Source of the DNA: Nostoc sp. UCD121
GTDB lineage: Bacteria > Cyanobacteriota > Cyanobacteriia > Cyanobacteriales > Nostocaceae
NCBI RefSeq assembly: GCF_014222285.1
Contig: NZ_JACKZS010000013.1
Location: 1-64,000, forward strand
Length of the DNA stretch: 64,000 nt
Direction: 5' to 3'
The translations under genes and the position numbers were made by a program. Under the pieces are notes generated by a model that saw only the letters and a list, made by a program, of their open reading frames with translations, ran no database searches and was not told the DNA's origin. Numbering within the stretch: the first letter of the stretch is position 1; every line of letters starts with the position of its first letter. Positions 51,659-61,378 of this stretch are shown here, piece by piece.

Positions 51659-51688
51659 TGTAGGAGCAATTCATGAATTGCCCCTACA
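51659..51688. repeat. GCAATT palindrome, best copy
   Basis: TGTAGGAGCAATTCATGAAT followed by TGCCCCTACA is a nearly perfect 30-bp palindrome. A separate hairpin, GATTTACAA/TTGTAAATC with a five-base loop, sits at 51607-51629. The gap 51586-51987 holds no gene and contains the sbtA promoter region, where no regulator site was assigned. Confidence 0.65.
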
Positions 51689-51987
51689 ATACGTTAATTT
51701 TTTCTACGCTAAATACGTTGATCGCGAGTTCTCCCTACACTTTCTGTCGTAAGATCAGCGACGGGGAATCCAACATCAAAAAATGTTGGGCAAGCTCTCA
51801 CTTTTTCTGTTATCAGCGCTGTTTAATACCTAATCAATAAGTATTGTCACGAATAGGACAATTAACTCCTTGAGTACCCAATTGACATCGGGTAGCGATA
51901 CACAATACATCACGATTCAACCGTTATGTTTTTAAAGATGAAAAATTTCTTTAATTTCAGGTTTAACCAATACAAGGGTGGGTGGAT

Positions 51988-52956
51988 ATGGATCTGAGCT
52001 TAATTGTATCCAACATTTTGAATCCGCCAATCCTGTTTTTCTTTTTAGGCATGACTGCTGTTTTTGTCAAGTCTGATTTAGAAATTCCCGCACCAATGCC
52101 CAAACTCTTTTCGCTCTACCTACTGTTTGCCATTGGTTTTAAAGGAGGGGTAGAACTAATCAAAAGCGGTGTGACTCAGGAAGTAGTTCTAACACTCGCA
52201 GCAGCAATGATGATGGCTTGTGTTGTTCCCATTTACACCTTTTTTATCTTGAAGTGGAAATTGGATACTTACGATGCGGCGGCGATCGCAGCAACCTACG
52301 GTTCTATCAGCGCCGTCACCTTCATCACAGCTAGCGCTTTTTTAACTGAGCTTGGCATCCCTTTTGATGGTTATATGGTGGCAGCCCTTGCCCTGATGGA
52401 ATCTCCAGCGATTATAGTCGGTCTAATTTTGGTGAATATATTCACCGCCGATGGAAAGCGAGAACTTTCGTGGCCGGAAGTTTTGCAAGAAGCATTTCTT
52501 AATAGTTCAGTTTTTCTATTAGTCGGTAGTCTCTTAATCGGTGTCTTGACAGGAGAACGCGGTTGGCACGTATTAGAACCTTTTACTCAAGGGTTGTTTT
52601 ATGGCGTTCTCACCTTCTTTTTACTGGACATGGGACTAGTCGCTGCCAGAAGAATTAAAGACTTGCAAAAAACCGGAGTTTTCCTAATTTTATTTGCCAT
52701 ACTAATTCCTATACTCAATGCAGGCATTGGGTTAGTTATTGCCAAATTGATCGGTATGCCTCGCGGAGATTCGCTCTTATTCGCTGTATTGTGTGCCAGT
52801 GCTTCTTATATTGCTGTCCCGGCGGCTATGCGGATGACTGTTCCAGAAGCAAATCCCAGCCTGTATGTTTCTACTGCTCTAGCGGTGACATTTCCGTTCA
52901 ATATTATTGTGGGAATTCCGTTATATCTCTACGGAATTAACCTATTTTGGAGTTAA
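51988..52956 (+). CDS. sbtA: SbtA, sodium-dependent bicarbonate transporter
   Basis: The 322-residue membrane protein has about ten spans in two inverted halves, as in SbtA. Family blocks include NPPILFFFLGMTAVFVKSDL, FAIGFKGGVELIK, ALMESPAIIVGLILVN and LCASASYIAVPAAMRM. It imports bicarbonate with sodium under low CO2. An in-frame GTG two codons earlier could also start it. sbtB follows four bases after the stop codon region, with its GGAG inside the sbtA end, so the two are translationally close. A beta-carbonic anhydrase follows sbtB. Confidence 0.95.
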   Translation: MDLSLIVSNILNPPILFFFLGMTAVFVKSDLEIPAPMPKLFSLYLLFAIGFKGGVELIKSGVTQEVVLTLAAAMMMACVVPIYTFFILKWKLDTYDAAAIAATYGSISAVTFITASAFLTELGIPFDGYMVAALALMESPAIIVGLILVNIFTADGKRELSWPEVLQEAFLNSSVFLLVGSLLIGVLTGERGWHVLEPFTQGLFYGVLTFFLLDMGLVAARRIKDLQKTGVFLILFAILIPILNAGIGLVIAKLIGMPRGDSLLFAVLCASASYIAVPAAMRMTVPEANPSLYVSTALAVTFPFNIIVGIPLYLYGINLFWS

Positions 52957-52960
52957 TAAT

Positions 52961-53272
52961 ATGCACGTAGTTAAAAAGATAGAAATTATTGCCAATTCCT
53001 TTGAACTTGCCAAAATTTTAGATAATTTAGACAAGTCGGGTGTACATAATCATGCCGTAATCCGAAATGTTGCTGGTAAAGGATTACAAGGAACGACAGA
53101 AGATTTAGACATGACCATGCTTGATAATGTTTACATCCTCGCGTTTTGTATGCCAGAACAACTCAAGCCTGTTGTAGAAAATATCAAACCACTCCTTAAT
53201 AAGTTCGGAGGTACTTGCTACGTTTCCGATGTGATGGAAATTCGCTCTGTCAGATGTGTTGCGTCAATGTAA
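52961..53272 (+). CDS. sbtB: SbtB, PII-like regulator of SbtA
   Basis: The 103-residue protein starts MHVVKKIEIIANSFELAKIL and has the ferredoxin-like PII fold with a T-loop region (RNVAGKGLQGTTEDLDMTML). The C-terminal CYVSDVMEIRSVRCVASM provides paired cysteines. SbtB forms trimers that bind AMP, cAMP and related nucleotides and control SbtA. GGAG at 52949-52952 sits eight bases before the ATG, at the end of sbtA. Gene order and spacing are those of other cyanobacteria. Confidence 0.92.
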   Translation: MHVVKKIEIIANSFELAKILDNLDKSGVHNHAVIRNVAGKGLQGTTEDLDMTMLDNVYILAFCMPEQLKPVVENIKPLLNKFGGTCYVSDVMEIRSVRCVASM

Positions 53273-53287
53273 AAAAGTTATAAATCA

Positions 53288-54001
53288 ATGAAGCATTTCA
53301 TAGAACGTCGTGACTTTTTGAAGTTGGGAATCACTGGGGCATTTGGAATGATGCTATCTGCCAGCGATTTACTCTGGCGAGTAGAACAGGCGAAAGCTGC
53401 CGAAATCCCCTCAACTTCTGCTGAATCCCTTACTCCCGATGCCGCCTTACAAAAGCTGATCGAGGGAAATCAGCGATTTGTCGATCATCAACCCCAATAC
53501 CCCGATCAATCTGCACTGCGGTTGCAGGAAGTTGCTCAAGCTCAACATCCATTTGCAACGATTCTTAGTTGTGCGGATTCACGAGTCCCCGCAGAAATTG
53601 TTTTCGATCAAGGCATTGGAGACATTTTTGATGTTCGGATTGCCGGAAATATTGCCACACATGAAGCGATCGGCAGTATTGAATATGCCGTTGTTTTATT
53701 AGGTTCTCCACTGCTGATGGTGATGGGGCATGAACGTTGTGGGGCTGTAACCGCAGCTGTACAAAAAGAATCGTTACCCGGTGATATTAGTACTTTTGTG
53801 AAGGCAATTAAGCCAGCCCTGAAAAGGGTCAAGAATCAGCCAGGTGACGCGGTTGAGAATGGTGTGGTGGCAAATGTGCAATATCAAATTGAACGGTTGC
53901 AAAAATCAAAGCTTTTAAGTGAGCAGGTGCAGTCAGGTAAATTGAAAATTGTGGGAGGTCGTTACGACTTGGATACAGGGAGGGTGAGTATCATTACTTA
54001 A
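53288..54001 (+). CDS. Tat-exported beta-carbonic anhydrase
   Basis: The 237-residue protein begins with a twin-arginine signal, ERRDFLKLGITGAFGMML. The mature domain has the zinc-site residues in CADSRVPAEIVFDQG and GHERCGAVTAA, the standard Cys-Asp-Arg and His-Cys sets. It interconverts CO2 and bicarbonate outside the plasma membrane, and its place after sbtA-sbtB suggests it supplies or recaptures bicarbonate for SbtA. The gene begins 15 bases after sbtB and is probably cotranscribed. EcaB-like enzymes are known from other cyanobacteria; I do not assign that symbol. The C-terminus is slightly shorter than some homologues. Confidence 0.9.
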   Translation: MKHFIERRDFLKLGITGAFGMMLSASDLLWRVEQAKAAEIPSTSAESLTPDAALQKLIEGNQRFVDHQPQYPDQSALRLQEVAQAQHPFATILSCADSRVPAEIVFDQGIGDIFDVRIAGNIATHEAIGSIEYAVVLLGSPLLMVMGHERCGAVTAAVQKESLPGDISTFVKAIKPALKRVKNQPGDAVENGVVANVQYQIERLQKSKLLSEQVQSGKLKIVGGRYDLDTGRVSIIT

Positions 54002-54012
54002 TTCAGGAGATA

Positions 54013-54110
54013 AGGGAGCAGGGGAGGCAGAGAGCAGGGAGCAGGGAGCAGGGGAGGCAGAGAGCAGGGAGCAGGGGGTAGGGAGCAGGGAGCAGGGAGC
54101 AGGGGGAGAA
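54013..54110. repeat. AGGGAGC heptamer tract
   Basis: Tandem GGGAGCA/AGGGAGC heptamers with an internal duplication of a GGGGAGGCAGAGAGCAGGG segment lie between the carbonic anhydrase and the convergent kinase. No terminator of usual form is seen. Confidence 0.85.
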
Positions 54111-54139
54111 GAATTAATAACCAATGCCCAATGCCCCAT

Positions 54140-55864
54140 TCAATCCTGCACAGTCATTGGCAGACGAATAGTGAAAGTAGAACCAATTCCTGGCTGACTT
54201 TTGACAATAATTTCACCACCCATCATCTGACAAAAGTGGCGGCTAATTGCCAACCCCAGTCCCGTACCTCCATACTTTTTCGTAGTCGAAGTATCACCTT
54301 GGGTAAAAGGTTGAAATAACTGCTGCTGTTGGCGGTTAGACATACCGATACCTGTGTCGGTAACAGTAAAAGTAATCATCCCCAAAGGAGCATCCAGTCG
54401 TAATTCATCCTTTTCTCTTTTGACTGTCAGCGTCACCTTGCCGTTTGTAGTGAATTTACTGGCGTTGCTCAATAAGTTTAATAACACCTGCCGCATCCTA
54501 GTTTGATCGGCGTACATAGTTCCAAGTTGTTCATCAAAATGCACTTCTAAAACATTGGCATTTTTTTCTATCGCTGGTTTGACTGTGAGGACGACGTTAT
54601 GAATCAGATTTGCAATCTCGAATGTCTCTGGATAGAGAGTCATTTTCCCCGCTTCAATTTTTGACAAGTCGAGGATTTCGTTAATCAAGTGCAGTAGATG
54701 CTTACCAGCAGCGTTAATTGTTTCTAAGTCGGTGATAAAGTCTGCTGATAAACCAAGATCGGTAGCGTCGTCTTCTAGAAGTTGGCTCAAGCCAATGACA
54801 GCATTTAATGGTGTGCGTAATTCGTGGCTGACATTGGCTAAAAATACGCTTTTTGCCTTGCTAGCGGCTTCAGCTAATTCTTTAGCTTGTTGTAGTTCTT
54901 TTGTTCGCTCAGATACTCGCTCAATCAGACGATTTAAAGATTTGGCGAGTAGGCCAATTTCATCTTCAGTGGTGACGGGCGCTCGCAAATCGAAATTATG
55001 TTTCCGCGCTACTTGTTCAGCTACTTGGGTAACGGTGATAACTGGTTCCGCGATCGCTCGGCTGGTACGCCAAGCTACAATAGCTGCGATCGCCACCGAA
55101 ACGAGCATACTGATAATTACGATAAATCGCTCAACTACTTTTGCCTGCTCAACAGCTTTTTGCCTTTCTTGCTCTTGATTCTCAGCAGTTTGCAGGATGT
55201 TAGCCAAGCTTTCAGAAAGCTGATCTAGGCGCATGGCTGTTTCACCACGCATTATTGTCAATAACTGCGATCGGGCAGCAGAAATTTGCTGAGGCTGCGC
55301 TGGTTGGGAGTCAATTCTCTGTAAAACGACCTCGATTTTCTCAACGTAAGCTTTTAAATTATTCTTGTAATCTAGCAATAGCGTCTGTAAAGTCGAACTT
55401 GTTGCCGCTAGTCTTTTAGGCTTGCTGTCAATAAATCCAGAAATTTTTGACTCTAATTGCTGGGCTTTTTCAACATTCTTCAAAAAATCAGCTTTTTTGG
55501 TTTGTAGTTGCTGGGAATTTTCTAATACAGCAACTAGATTAGAGCTATGTAATTGCGCCCCTACTACTGCATCTCTATAATTACTCAGTAGTTGCCCTTG
55601 TTCATAAGCTTGATTGAATTGCCTTACTTCCCTACCCCGGTAGTAGTTGGCAATCACTAACCCAGTTAGCGCTCCAAAAAAGCCAATTCCGATAGCTACA
55701 AAGTACCCATAGCCAATTTTTTGATGGATGCGCCAAGAACTGGCTTTGAGTTTCCCTCGTGAGGGAAATTCTATAGTCGGTAGTTCGTCTGTCGATGGCT
55801 CTTCGGCTGACACTTTTTTAGTTTCTGAACTGCTATCGATAAGGGTTGGCTTTTGAGTTGGCAT
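54140..55864 (-). CDS. membrane sensor histidine kinase with HAMP domain
   Basis: The 574-residue kinase has a cytoplasmic N-terminal tail, a first span ([18 protein letters not shown], about 54-71), a periplasmic four-helix sensor (about 72-240, [16 protein letters not shown]), a second span ([18 protein letters not shown]) and a HAMP domain (about 268-325). The kinase core has [28 protein letters not shown] and GTGLGLAIS. All catalytic boxes are intact. No response regulator is adjacent, so it is an orphan kinase. It is convergent with the carbonic anhydrase. A regulatory link to carbon uptake is possible but unsupported. Confidence 0.88.
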   Translation of the reverse strand: MPTQKPTLIDSSSETKKVSAEEPSTDELPTIEFPSRGKLKASSWRIHQKIGYGYFVAIGIGFFGALTGLVIANYYRGREVRQFNQAYEQGQLLSNYRDAVVGAQLHSSNLVAVLENSQQLQTKKADFLKNVEKAQQLESKISGFIDSKPKRLAATSSTLQTLLLDYKNNLKAYVEKIEVVLQRIDSQPAQPQQISAARSQLLTIMRGETAMRLDQLSESLANILQTAENQEQERQKAVEQAKVVERFIVIISMLVSVAIAAIVAWRTSRAIAEPVITVTQVAEQVARKHNFDLRAPVTTEDEIGLLAKSLNRLIERVSERTKELQQAKELAEAASKAKSVFLANVSHELRTPLNAVIGLSQLLEDDATDLGLSADFITDLETINAAGKHLLHLINEILDLSKIEAGKMTLYPETFEIANLIHNVVLTVKPAIEKNANVLEVHFDEQLGTMYADQTRMRQVLLNLLSNASKFTTNGKVTLTVKREKDELRLDAPLGMITFTVTDTGIGMSNRQQQQLFQPFTQGDTSTTKKYGGTGLGLAISRHFCQMMGGEIIVKSQPGIGSTFTIRLPMTVQD

Positions 55865-56808
55865 TTCTCAAACCTCCTTGCCTTCCCGCAAAAATTACCA
55901 AATCAGTTTAGCTTGTACAAACAGTTTAATTGGTTATTAACATTTACATTATCTTCTTTTATAGCAACAGCAAATCATTGCTTAGTAGATAATTCGCATA
56001 ACCTCATATACTATGAGTTATTTTGATAGCAATGTTGCTAAGTACACTTACTGACAGCGAACCGAATTCACTTTTTTCAACAGTAACAAATAATTTCCCG
56101 AACTAAAGACCTTTCTGAGACCGTCTTCTCCTTACCACAATACTTTTCTCAATATACAGTTGATAGCAATTAGTTCTTGACATCAGGTAAGCCACCAGTC
56201 TACCTTACTGCTTCCTTATAAAATTAATACAATCAGGAAAAAAACAAAAGGTTTGATTATGGGGCATGGGGCATTAGGTTATTTCTGCCTCATCCCCAAT
56301 TACCAGCACGCTTATCATAAAATAGGTTGAAAGTCTAGTCGATGTGAATACACAAAAACTTTTATTACGTATTAATATCAATACGAATGCGTTAATTGAC
56401 GAACCCGGCTTAAGATAGCTTTAATATTGGCTAAAATCGGCTTTTAGGCTTATATAAATGAGAGGTGGGCTGATTTTGCCTGATTTGTACTTAGATTTAG
56501 TACGATTATGAACAAATGACACGGAATGAGATAATCACAACCAGAGGATTCCAGTTGATTTAGAAAAGAACTCAGGAGGACGATTATAATACATCCTACT
56601 CCCTTCTGAATTCTATCCTCCTACTGACTGTCTACCTTGTAGTTGATGCAGTAGATATTACGGGGCAATTATAGTTAAAGGACACTCAAACCCTTTTGTG
56701 CCCTTTAACCAATTGTACTGATGCACTTGTGCATTACCTAACCAACAGCCTTTTGGTTGCAATTATCCAGATTAGAAAAACTCAACTGTCAAATTAATGG
56801 GAGTGAAA
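55865..56808. other. long AT-rich gap upstream of the CAAD gene
   Basis: No gene is supported in these 944 bases. AGAACTCAGGAGGA (56567-56580) and TTCTGAATTCT (56603-56613) are related to the GAATTCAGG repeat class. The remainder is AT-rich without a clear hairpin or promoter that I would assign. Confidence 0.5.
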
Positions 56809-57246
56809 ATGCCAGAACAAGATTTTACTGAAACCGCATCCAAAGAAACTACAGTGGCAGAGATCAACACCCAAACGGGAACCATCACAAAACTCCAGCC
56901 TCCCGCACAGTCTCAAGATGAATGGCTAAAATATGGGGAGCAAGTTTCAACATTTTTAGCAACATTGCCAGAATATGTGGGAAGCTTCTTTAATGAATAT
57001 AAGCAACCCCTGGTAACAGTTGGTTTAATTGTAGGATCAATTGTTGGTGTTAAAGTACTCTTGGCAATATTAGATGCTTTAAATGATATCCCTTTAGTAG
57101 CACCTACTTTTGAGTTGATAGGGATTGGTTACTCTGCCTGGTTTGTTTACCGCTATTTACTCAAAGCCTCAACGAGGAAAGAGTTAACTAGTGAAATCAC
57201 CACTCTTAAATCACAAGTGGTTGGTAAACAAATTCCAGAAGCTTAA
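56809..57246 (+). CDS. CAAD-domain (CURT1-like) membrane protein
   Basis: From the ATG at 56809 the 145-residue protein has a disordered N-terminus (about 1-50), an amphipathic segment (WLKYGEQVSTFLATLPEYVG), then two spans (about 68-90, VTVGLIVGSIVGVKVLLAIL, and 100-120, FELIGIGYSAWFVYRYLL) and an amphipathic C-terminal helix. This is the CAAD domain found in some cyanobacterial aminoacyl-tRNA synthetases and in CURT1 thylakoid-curvature proteins; here it stands alone. GGGAG at 56799-56803 supports 56809 over the ATG at 56797. A terminator follows. Confidence 0.83.
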   Translation: MPEQDFTETASKETTVAEINTQTGTITKLQPPAQSQDEWLKYGEQVSTFLATLPEYVGSFFNEYKQPLVTVGLIVGSIVGVKVLLAILDALNDIPLVAPTFELIGIGYSAWFVYRYLLKASTRKELTSEITTLKSQVVGKQIPEA

Positions 57247-57313
57247 TATCTAATTATCGCTTCTCTATGAGACGTACTCCTCGATAAGAATACGCTCTAA
57301 TTCCAAATCACCG

Positions 57314-57350
57314 AAGTCTGAATGCCGGAAGTTGGCGTTCAGACTTCTCT
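57314..57350 (+). terminator. Rho-independent terminator of the CAAD gene
   Basis: AAGTCTGAATGCC and GGCGTTCAGACTT form a 13-bp stem with one wobble pair and a seven-base loop, followed by CTCTT. It lies 67 bp past the stop. ATTCGTA and ATTACGA heptamers follow downstream, to 57494. Confidence 0.75.
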
Positions 57351-57492
57351 TAAAATTCCCTGCCAAGTTCATTAACAATTCGTAATTCGTGATTACGTTA
57401 TAGATGAGAATTTAGATCCGATCCATAACGCTACTATCCTTAGAGTTAGCTTATTGTGACTCTTAGTTTAATTACGAATTACGAATTACGAA

Positions 57493-58626
57493 TTATCGCT
57501 GAGGTGAGCCTCCTGGAGACAATTTAACCTTGGGAGTGCGCGAAGTTTCTGGAGATGTACTGGGCAATCGCACTATACTTGGAGATGAAATTGCCTCCAA
57601 TTTGCCCCGTTTTACTAAAGCTTGATGAATCATCGCCGCCACTTCAGCCCGACTAGCTACTTTGTTGGGAGCAAGAATTTGTGGGTTTGGATAGTTAACT
57701 ACTAGACCATTGGTTGTAGCAGCAGCTATTTTGCTAATAGCATAAGGTGGAATATCTTTAGCATCTTTATAGACACTTAAAATCTGATTTGGTGAAGTGG
57801 GCGCTTTCAAATTCAACCCGCTAACAAGGGCAACCAAAACTTGCACTCGTGAAATATTTTGTTGTGGTTTGAAGGTTTTTTTCGGATAACCTTTGAGAAA
57901 TCCGGCATTGATGGCTTGGTCAATTGCTGGAGTTGCCCAGAATTTTGTTGGTACATCTTCAAATGCGATCGCAGTCTTAGACGGTTCTTGGTCAAAGGCT
58001 TTTTGTACAATCGCTGCAAATTCAGCGCGGTTTACAGACTGATTTGGTCTAAAAGAATAATCAGGAAATCCTTTGAGAATACTACGAGAAGAAAGAACAT
58101 CTATAAAACGCCGACCCCAAAAGTTAGTGGGTACATCGTTAAATGCAATTGGCGGGGGAATAATAGATTTTTGCTTTGCTGGAGTTACTAAAGGTAGCGC
58201 TGATGATTTAATTGATGACTCAAGTACTGCTGAAGAGGGTACAGGTGTCTGTAGTTGTGGGGGTTGAGTCGGAATTACCTGAGCAGATGGTAACACTGCA
58301 CGGGAAGGGGCGCTGTTAGTTGGCAATGAAGGTGTCTTGGGTTCAACAACAGCCTCCGGTGGAGAATAGGGCAAAACTGTCTTAGGGACTACATTTGGTT
58401 CTACCTTGGGATTAAGGGAAGGCAATACTTGATTTGGTTGAACGCTAGGCGACGGAGTGGAAGAAGACAGCAGCCCGTTGAAATTCCAGCTAGAATCCCT
58501 GCGCGACAATGACCAAAAAAGAATTGCTCCGACAGTGCTGAAGGCAACCAAAATGGCTATAAATTCATCAAAGCCAAGGGCAGTTCTTTGGGATGACTCC
58601 GGTTCGGAAGGAGGTTTATTTGTCAT
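57493..58626 (-). CDS. SLH-domain protein with N-terminal anchor
   Basis: The 377-residue protein has one N-terminal span (FIAILVAFSTVGAILFWSL, about 23-41), a long Pro/Ser/Val linker (about 50-170), and three SLH modules (about 175-345). Each SLH module has an F(N/E)DVP...FW start and a NRAEF- or SRAEV-type end. SLH domains bind secondary cell-wall polymers or outer-membrane porins. A Ser/Pro/Lys tail closes the protein. The linker would let the SLH domains reach across the peptidoglycan while the N-terminus stays in the plasma membrane. Heptamers lie directly after the stop. Confidence 0.87.
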   Translation of the reverse strand: MTNKPPSEPESSQRTALGFDEFIAILVAFSTVGAILFWSLSRRDSSWNFNGLLSSSTPSPSVQPNQVLPSLNPKVEPNVVPKTVLPYSPPEAVVEPKTPSLPTNSAPSRAVLPSAQVIPTQPPQLQTPVPSSAVLESSIKSSALPLVTPAKQKSIIPPPIAFNDVPTNFWGRRFIDVLSSRSILKGFPDYSFRPNQSVNRAEFAAIVQKAFDQEPSKTAIAFEDVPTKFWATPAIDQAINAGFLKGYPKKTFKPQQNISRVQVLVALVSGLNLKAPTSPNQILSVYKDAKDIPPYAISKIAAATTNGLVVNYPNPQILAPNKVASRAEVAAMIHQALVKRGKLEAISSPSIVRLPSTSPETSRTPKVKLSPGGSPQR

Positions 58627-58727
58627 CGTGATTACCCTGGTAGCAGTTAAATTTGTGTCTAAACAAATTAAGCCACAGATGACTCTTTTACACCAGCCCT
58701 TTTTAATTCGTAATTCTTAGTAAAATA

Positions 58728-59519
58728 TCAGGCTTCTGGTTCAATGCCGAGCGATCGCAATTGGGCAGCTAGGCGATCGGCTCTTTGGCGTTCCTGTTCT
58801 GCCCTTTGGGATTCTTGTTCTGCTCTTTGGCGTTCCTGTTCTGCCCTTTGAGATTCCTGTTCGGCTCTTTCATCGCCATTCAACAACAAATTACCTTGCA
58901 AATCCCACCAACGCAGCCAGGGTAATTCCACATTCTGATAAACTCCTAGCCATAAACCTAATTCAACACCCAAAGCAACAATGGGATAATGTCCTCGTTC
59001 ATTTGCTGGTAAAATCTGATACTGTCCTTCAATCAGATGATAAACTTCTAGGTTGGCTTTACTCGCTTCATAAATGCCGTAGAAGGGAGGACGAATAACT
59101 TGCTCATAAATCCAAAATTTACCCTTCAAAGGAGTTTGATCCCGTTCTTCACTACCGTCCCCAGAGACAAATTCTAAAACAATCAACGGGGCAATAAACT
59201 CTCGCCACAAGACATAAGAACGTCGCGTTTGCCCATTGAGCAAAAATGGTACATTCGGTACATAAAACCAATCTGGTGCTTCTGCGCCTTTTTCGGGGGG
59301 ATCAGTTAAGCGCCAGTAAATGCCTAAGTCTTGACCTATACAGTATTCACCTTCAGGATTTAATTGTTTAAGGATAGGTGTAATCGAGTCAGTTAGTAGG
59401 ATGCTTTGGGGATGCTCTTGCCAATTTTTCACGAACGTACCATTGGACTCAGGAAGTTGAGTATGATCCGGGAAAGGGAAAGGAGTGAGGGCGTTGGGTG
59501 GATTGGTTACAGAGGTCAT
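58728..59519 (-). CDS. Uma2-family PD-(D/E)XK endonuclease-like protein
   Basis: The 263-residue protein has the Uma2 (DUF820) core: GAEAPDWFYVPNVP, LIVLEFVSGDGSEERD and GKFWIYEQVIRP, which supply the acidic and lysine residues of a restriction-like fold. These abundant cyanobacterial proteins are mostly of unknown function. The tail (about 215-255) is an almost pure 7-residue repeat, EQESQRA/EQERQRA, about five units, encoded by a tandem 21-bp DNA repeat, and should form a coiled coil. Copy number may vary between strains. It is leftward and solitary. Confidence 0.82.
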   Translation of the reverse strand: MTSVTNPPNALTPFPFPDHTQLPESNGTFVKNWQEHPQSILLTDSITPILKQLNPEGEYCIGQDLGIYWRLTDPPEKGAEAPDWFYVPNVPFLLNGQTRRSYVLWREFIAPLIVLEFVSGDGSEERDQTPLKGKFWIYEQVIRPPFYGIYEASKANLEVYHLIEGQYQILPANERGHYPIVALGVELGLWLGVYQNVELPWLRWWDLQGNLLLNGDERAEQESQRAEQERQRAEQESQRAEQERQRADRLAAQLRSLGIEPEA

Positions 59520-59559
59520 AACGCTACCTTTGCACTCTTCGTAAAGATTATTTTTAGTT

Positions 59560-59622
59560 TAGCTTGCGTAGGCGTAGCCCGCACTTCGGCTGCGCTCAGT
59601 GACCGTCGTAGACATCGCTCTC
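59560..59622. repeat. small dispersed repeat upstream of Uma2
   Basis: GCGTAGGCGTAGCCCGCACT, then TCGGCTGCGCTCAGTGACCG, matches the CGAGACGC/GCGCTCAG dispersed class. The gap 59520-59834 holds nothing else that I can support. Confidence 0.55.
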
Positions 59623-59834
59623 TAAATATTCACCACCAAGATTTTGAATTTTTGTCTAAATTGCTTTCATTAATTAATCGCACGCCAATTACTTGTCGCC
59701 GCCTGAGAACAATTTTCACCCTGATATACCACTAGTCTTATTAGATACCCAAAGCAAAACCGGATTTCGAGGGTGGCAGAATGTAAAATATTAACTTATT
59801 GTTTACCCAATCTTTGTAAAAATCAGGGTGTCTA

Positions 59835-61193
59835 GTGTCAGAAGAATTTAGTTACCAAATCTCACCGCCATTTTTGTCTCTTGGTAGCGATCGCGATCTG
59901 GGTTTAGATTCAACCCTCCAAGAACTACCAATGTACAATTTCGCAGTGGAAATCAATCACACTGGTATGGAAGTGGCTAATTTTTTAGAAAAATACCCCC
60001 TGCTACCAGGGGTAATTTTGGTAGAACAGGGAAGGCTCATTGGGATGATTTCGCGGCGGCGGCTGCTGGAATTTTTGATTCGTCCTTATGGACAAGAGTT
60101 GTTGGTTGAGCAACCATTAGCCGTTCTCTACAGCTATGCGCGGATACCGATGTTGCTGCTTGCTGATACAACATCGATTTTAACAGCGATGCAACTTAGC
60201 TTAAAGCGATCGCCAGAATTATTAGCAGAACCAATTGTAGTACACACAGAATCTGGGGCTTATAGATTGTTAGATGTCCAAGAATTGAATATTATTTCTT
60301 GGCAAATTCGAGGAATTGACAATCTGGTACGCTATGAACGCAGCCAAGCTCAAATGATTCAAAATGATAAAATGGCAAATCTGGGACGTTTGGTAGACGG
60401 CGTAGCACACGAAATTTTAGACCCAGTGGGTTTTATTTGGGGGAACATAACTTATGTTTCCACCTACAGCCAAGATTTACTCAAGCTAATAGCTGCTTAC
60501 GATCAAGAGTTACCATCAGTTTCCCAGGCAATTAATCAGATTAAAGAAGATATTGAATTTGATTTTTTAGAACAAGATTTGTCGCGATCGCTTGCGAGTA
60601 TCCGTACTGGCGCGGAAAGATTAAAAAAGCTTGTTACTAGTTTACAAAATTTTTGTCATATCGATGAGCTTTATCCAAAGCCAGTAGATTTACACGCTAG
60701 TATAGATACTATTATTTTATTAATTAATAGCCGCCTTCAAGGAGAAATTGAAATAGTCAAATACTACGGTCAGCTACCCCCAGTTTATTGCTTTATAGGA
60801 CAGCTAAACCAAGTTTTAATGAATATTTTCAGCGAAGTTGTAGATATTTTGCTCAATGAAGCGGTTAGGCAACAGTTACATTTAGAAGATAAAAATACTG
60901 TTCAAAAACCTCGGATTGAGATTACTACAGAAGTAATTTCGCAAGAAGCAAGCAATCCAAATGCACCAGATTCTCGTTGGGTATTAATTCGCATTGCTGA
61001 CAATGGCCCTGGAATGTCTCAAGAATTGCAACAGCAAATTATGGAGTCTTTTTCTCTGGAAACAAAGAATAGTAAAAATACTAGTTTAGCAGTAAGTTAT
61101 CGCATTATAACTGTGAGACATGGCGGTAAATTAAATTTCCATTCCCAGATTGGTATAGGTACAGAATTTGAAATTTTATTACCTTTGCTTTGA
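59835..61193 (+). CDS. CBS-like plus degenerate histidine kinase protein
   Basis: A GTG start gives 452 residues. Residues 20-160 look like a pair of CBS modules (VILVEQGRLIGMISRRRLLEF; PIVVHTESGAYRLLDVQEL). A kinase region follows. The H-box GVAHEILDPVGFIWGN retains the His, but the N-box is QLNQVLMNIFSEVVDIL, with Glu where the ATP/magnesium-binding Asn should be. The G2 box is replaced by ETKNSKNTSLAVSYRI, without its glycines; IADNGPGM (G1) is kept. It is clearly related to the kinase at 61379-62446. I infer an inactive or regulatory kinase; binding of adenine nucleotides by CBS is family knowledge. Confidence 0.78.
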   Translation: MSEEFSYQISPPFLSLGSDRDLGLDSTLQELPMYNFAVEINHTGMEVANFLEKYPLLPGVILVEQGRLIGMISRRRLLEFLIRPYGQELLVEQPLAVLYSYARIPMLLLADTTSILTAMQLSLKRSPELLAEPIVVHTESGAYRLLDVQELNIISWQIRGIDNLVRYERSQAQMIQNDKMANLGRLVDGVAHEILDPVGFIWGNITYVSTYSQDLLKLIAAYDQELPSVSQAINQIKEDIEFDFLEQDLSRSLASIRTGAERLKKLVTSLQNFCHIDELYPKPVDLHASIDTIILLINSRLQGEIEIVKYYGQLPPVYCFIGQLNQVLMNIFSEVVDILLNEAVRQQLHLEDKNTVQKPRIEITTEVISQEASNPNAPDSRWVLIRIADNGPGMSQELQQQIMESFSLETKNSKNTSLAVSYRIITVRHGGKLNFHSQIGIGTEFEILLPLL

Positions 61194-61378
61194 TTGATTA
61201 AGAATTATGAATTTCAACTCATCGCACGGCTACGAAAACACCCCTTCTTTGAACCACATTTCTGCATTTGCAATGCTCGTAAACTCGCTAATACCTCACT
61301 ATCATTTTCATAAAAAGCCATAGAGAAACCGAAGTCATTATTACCAAAGACCAAAGACCAAAGACCAATGACAAATGA

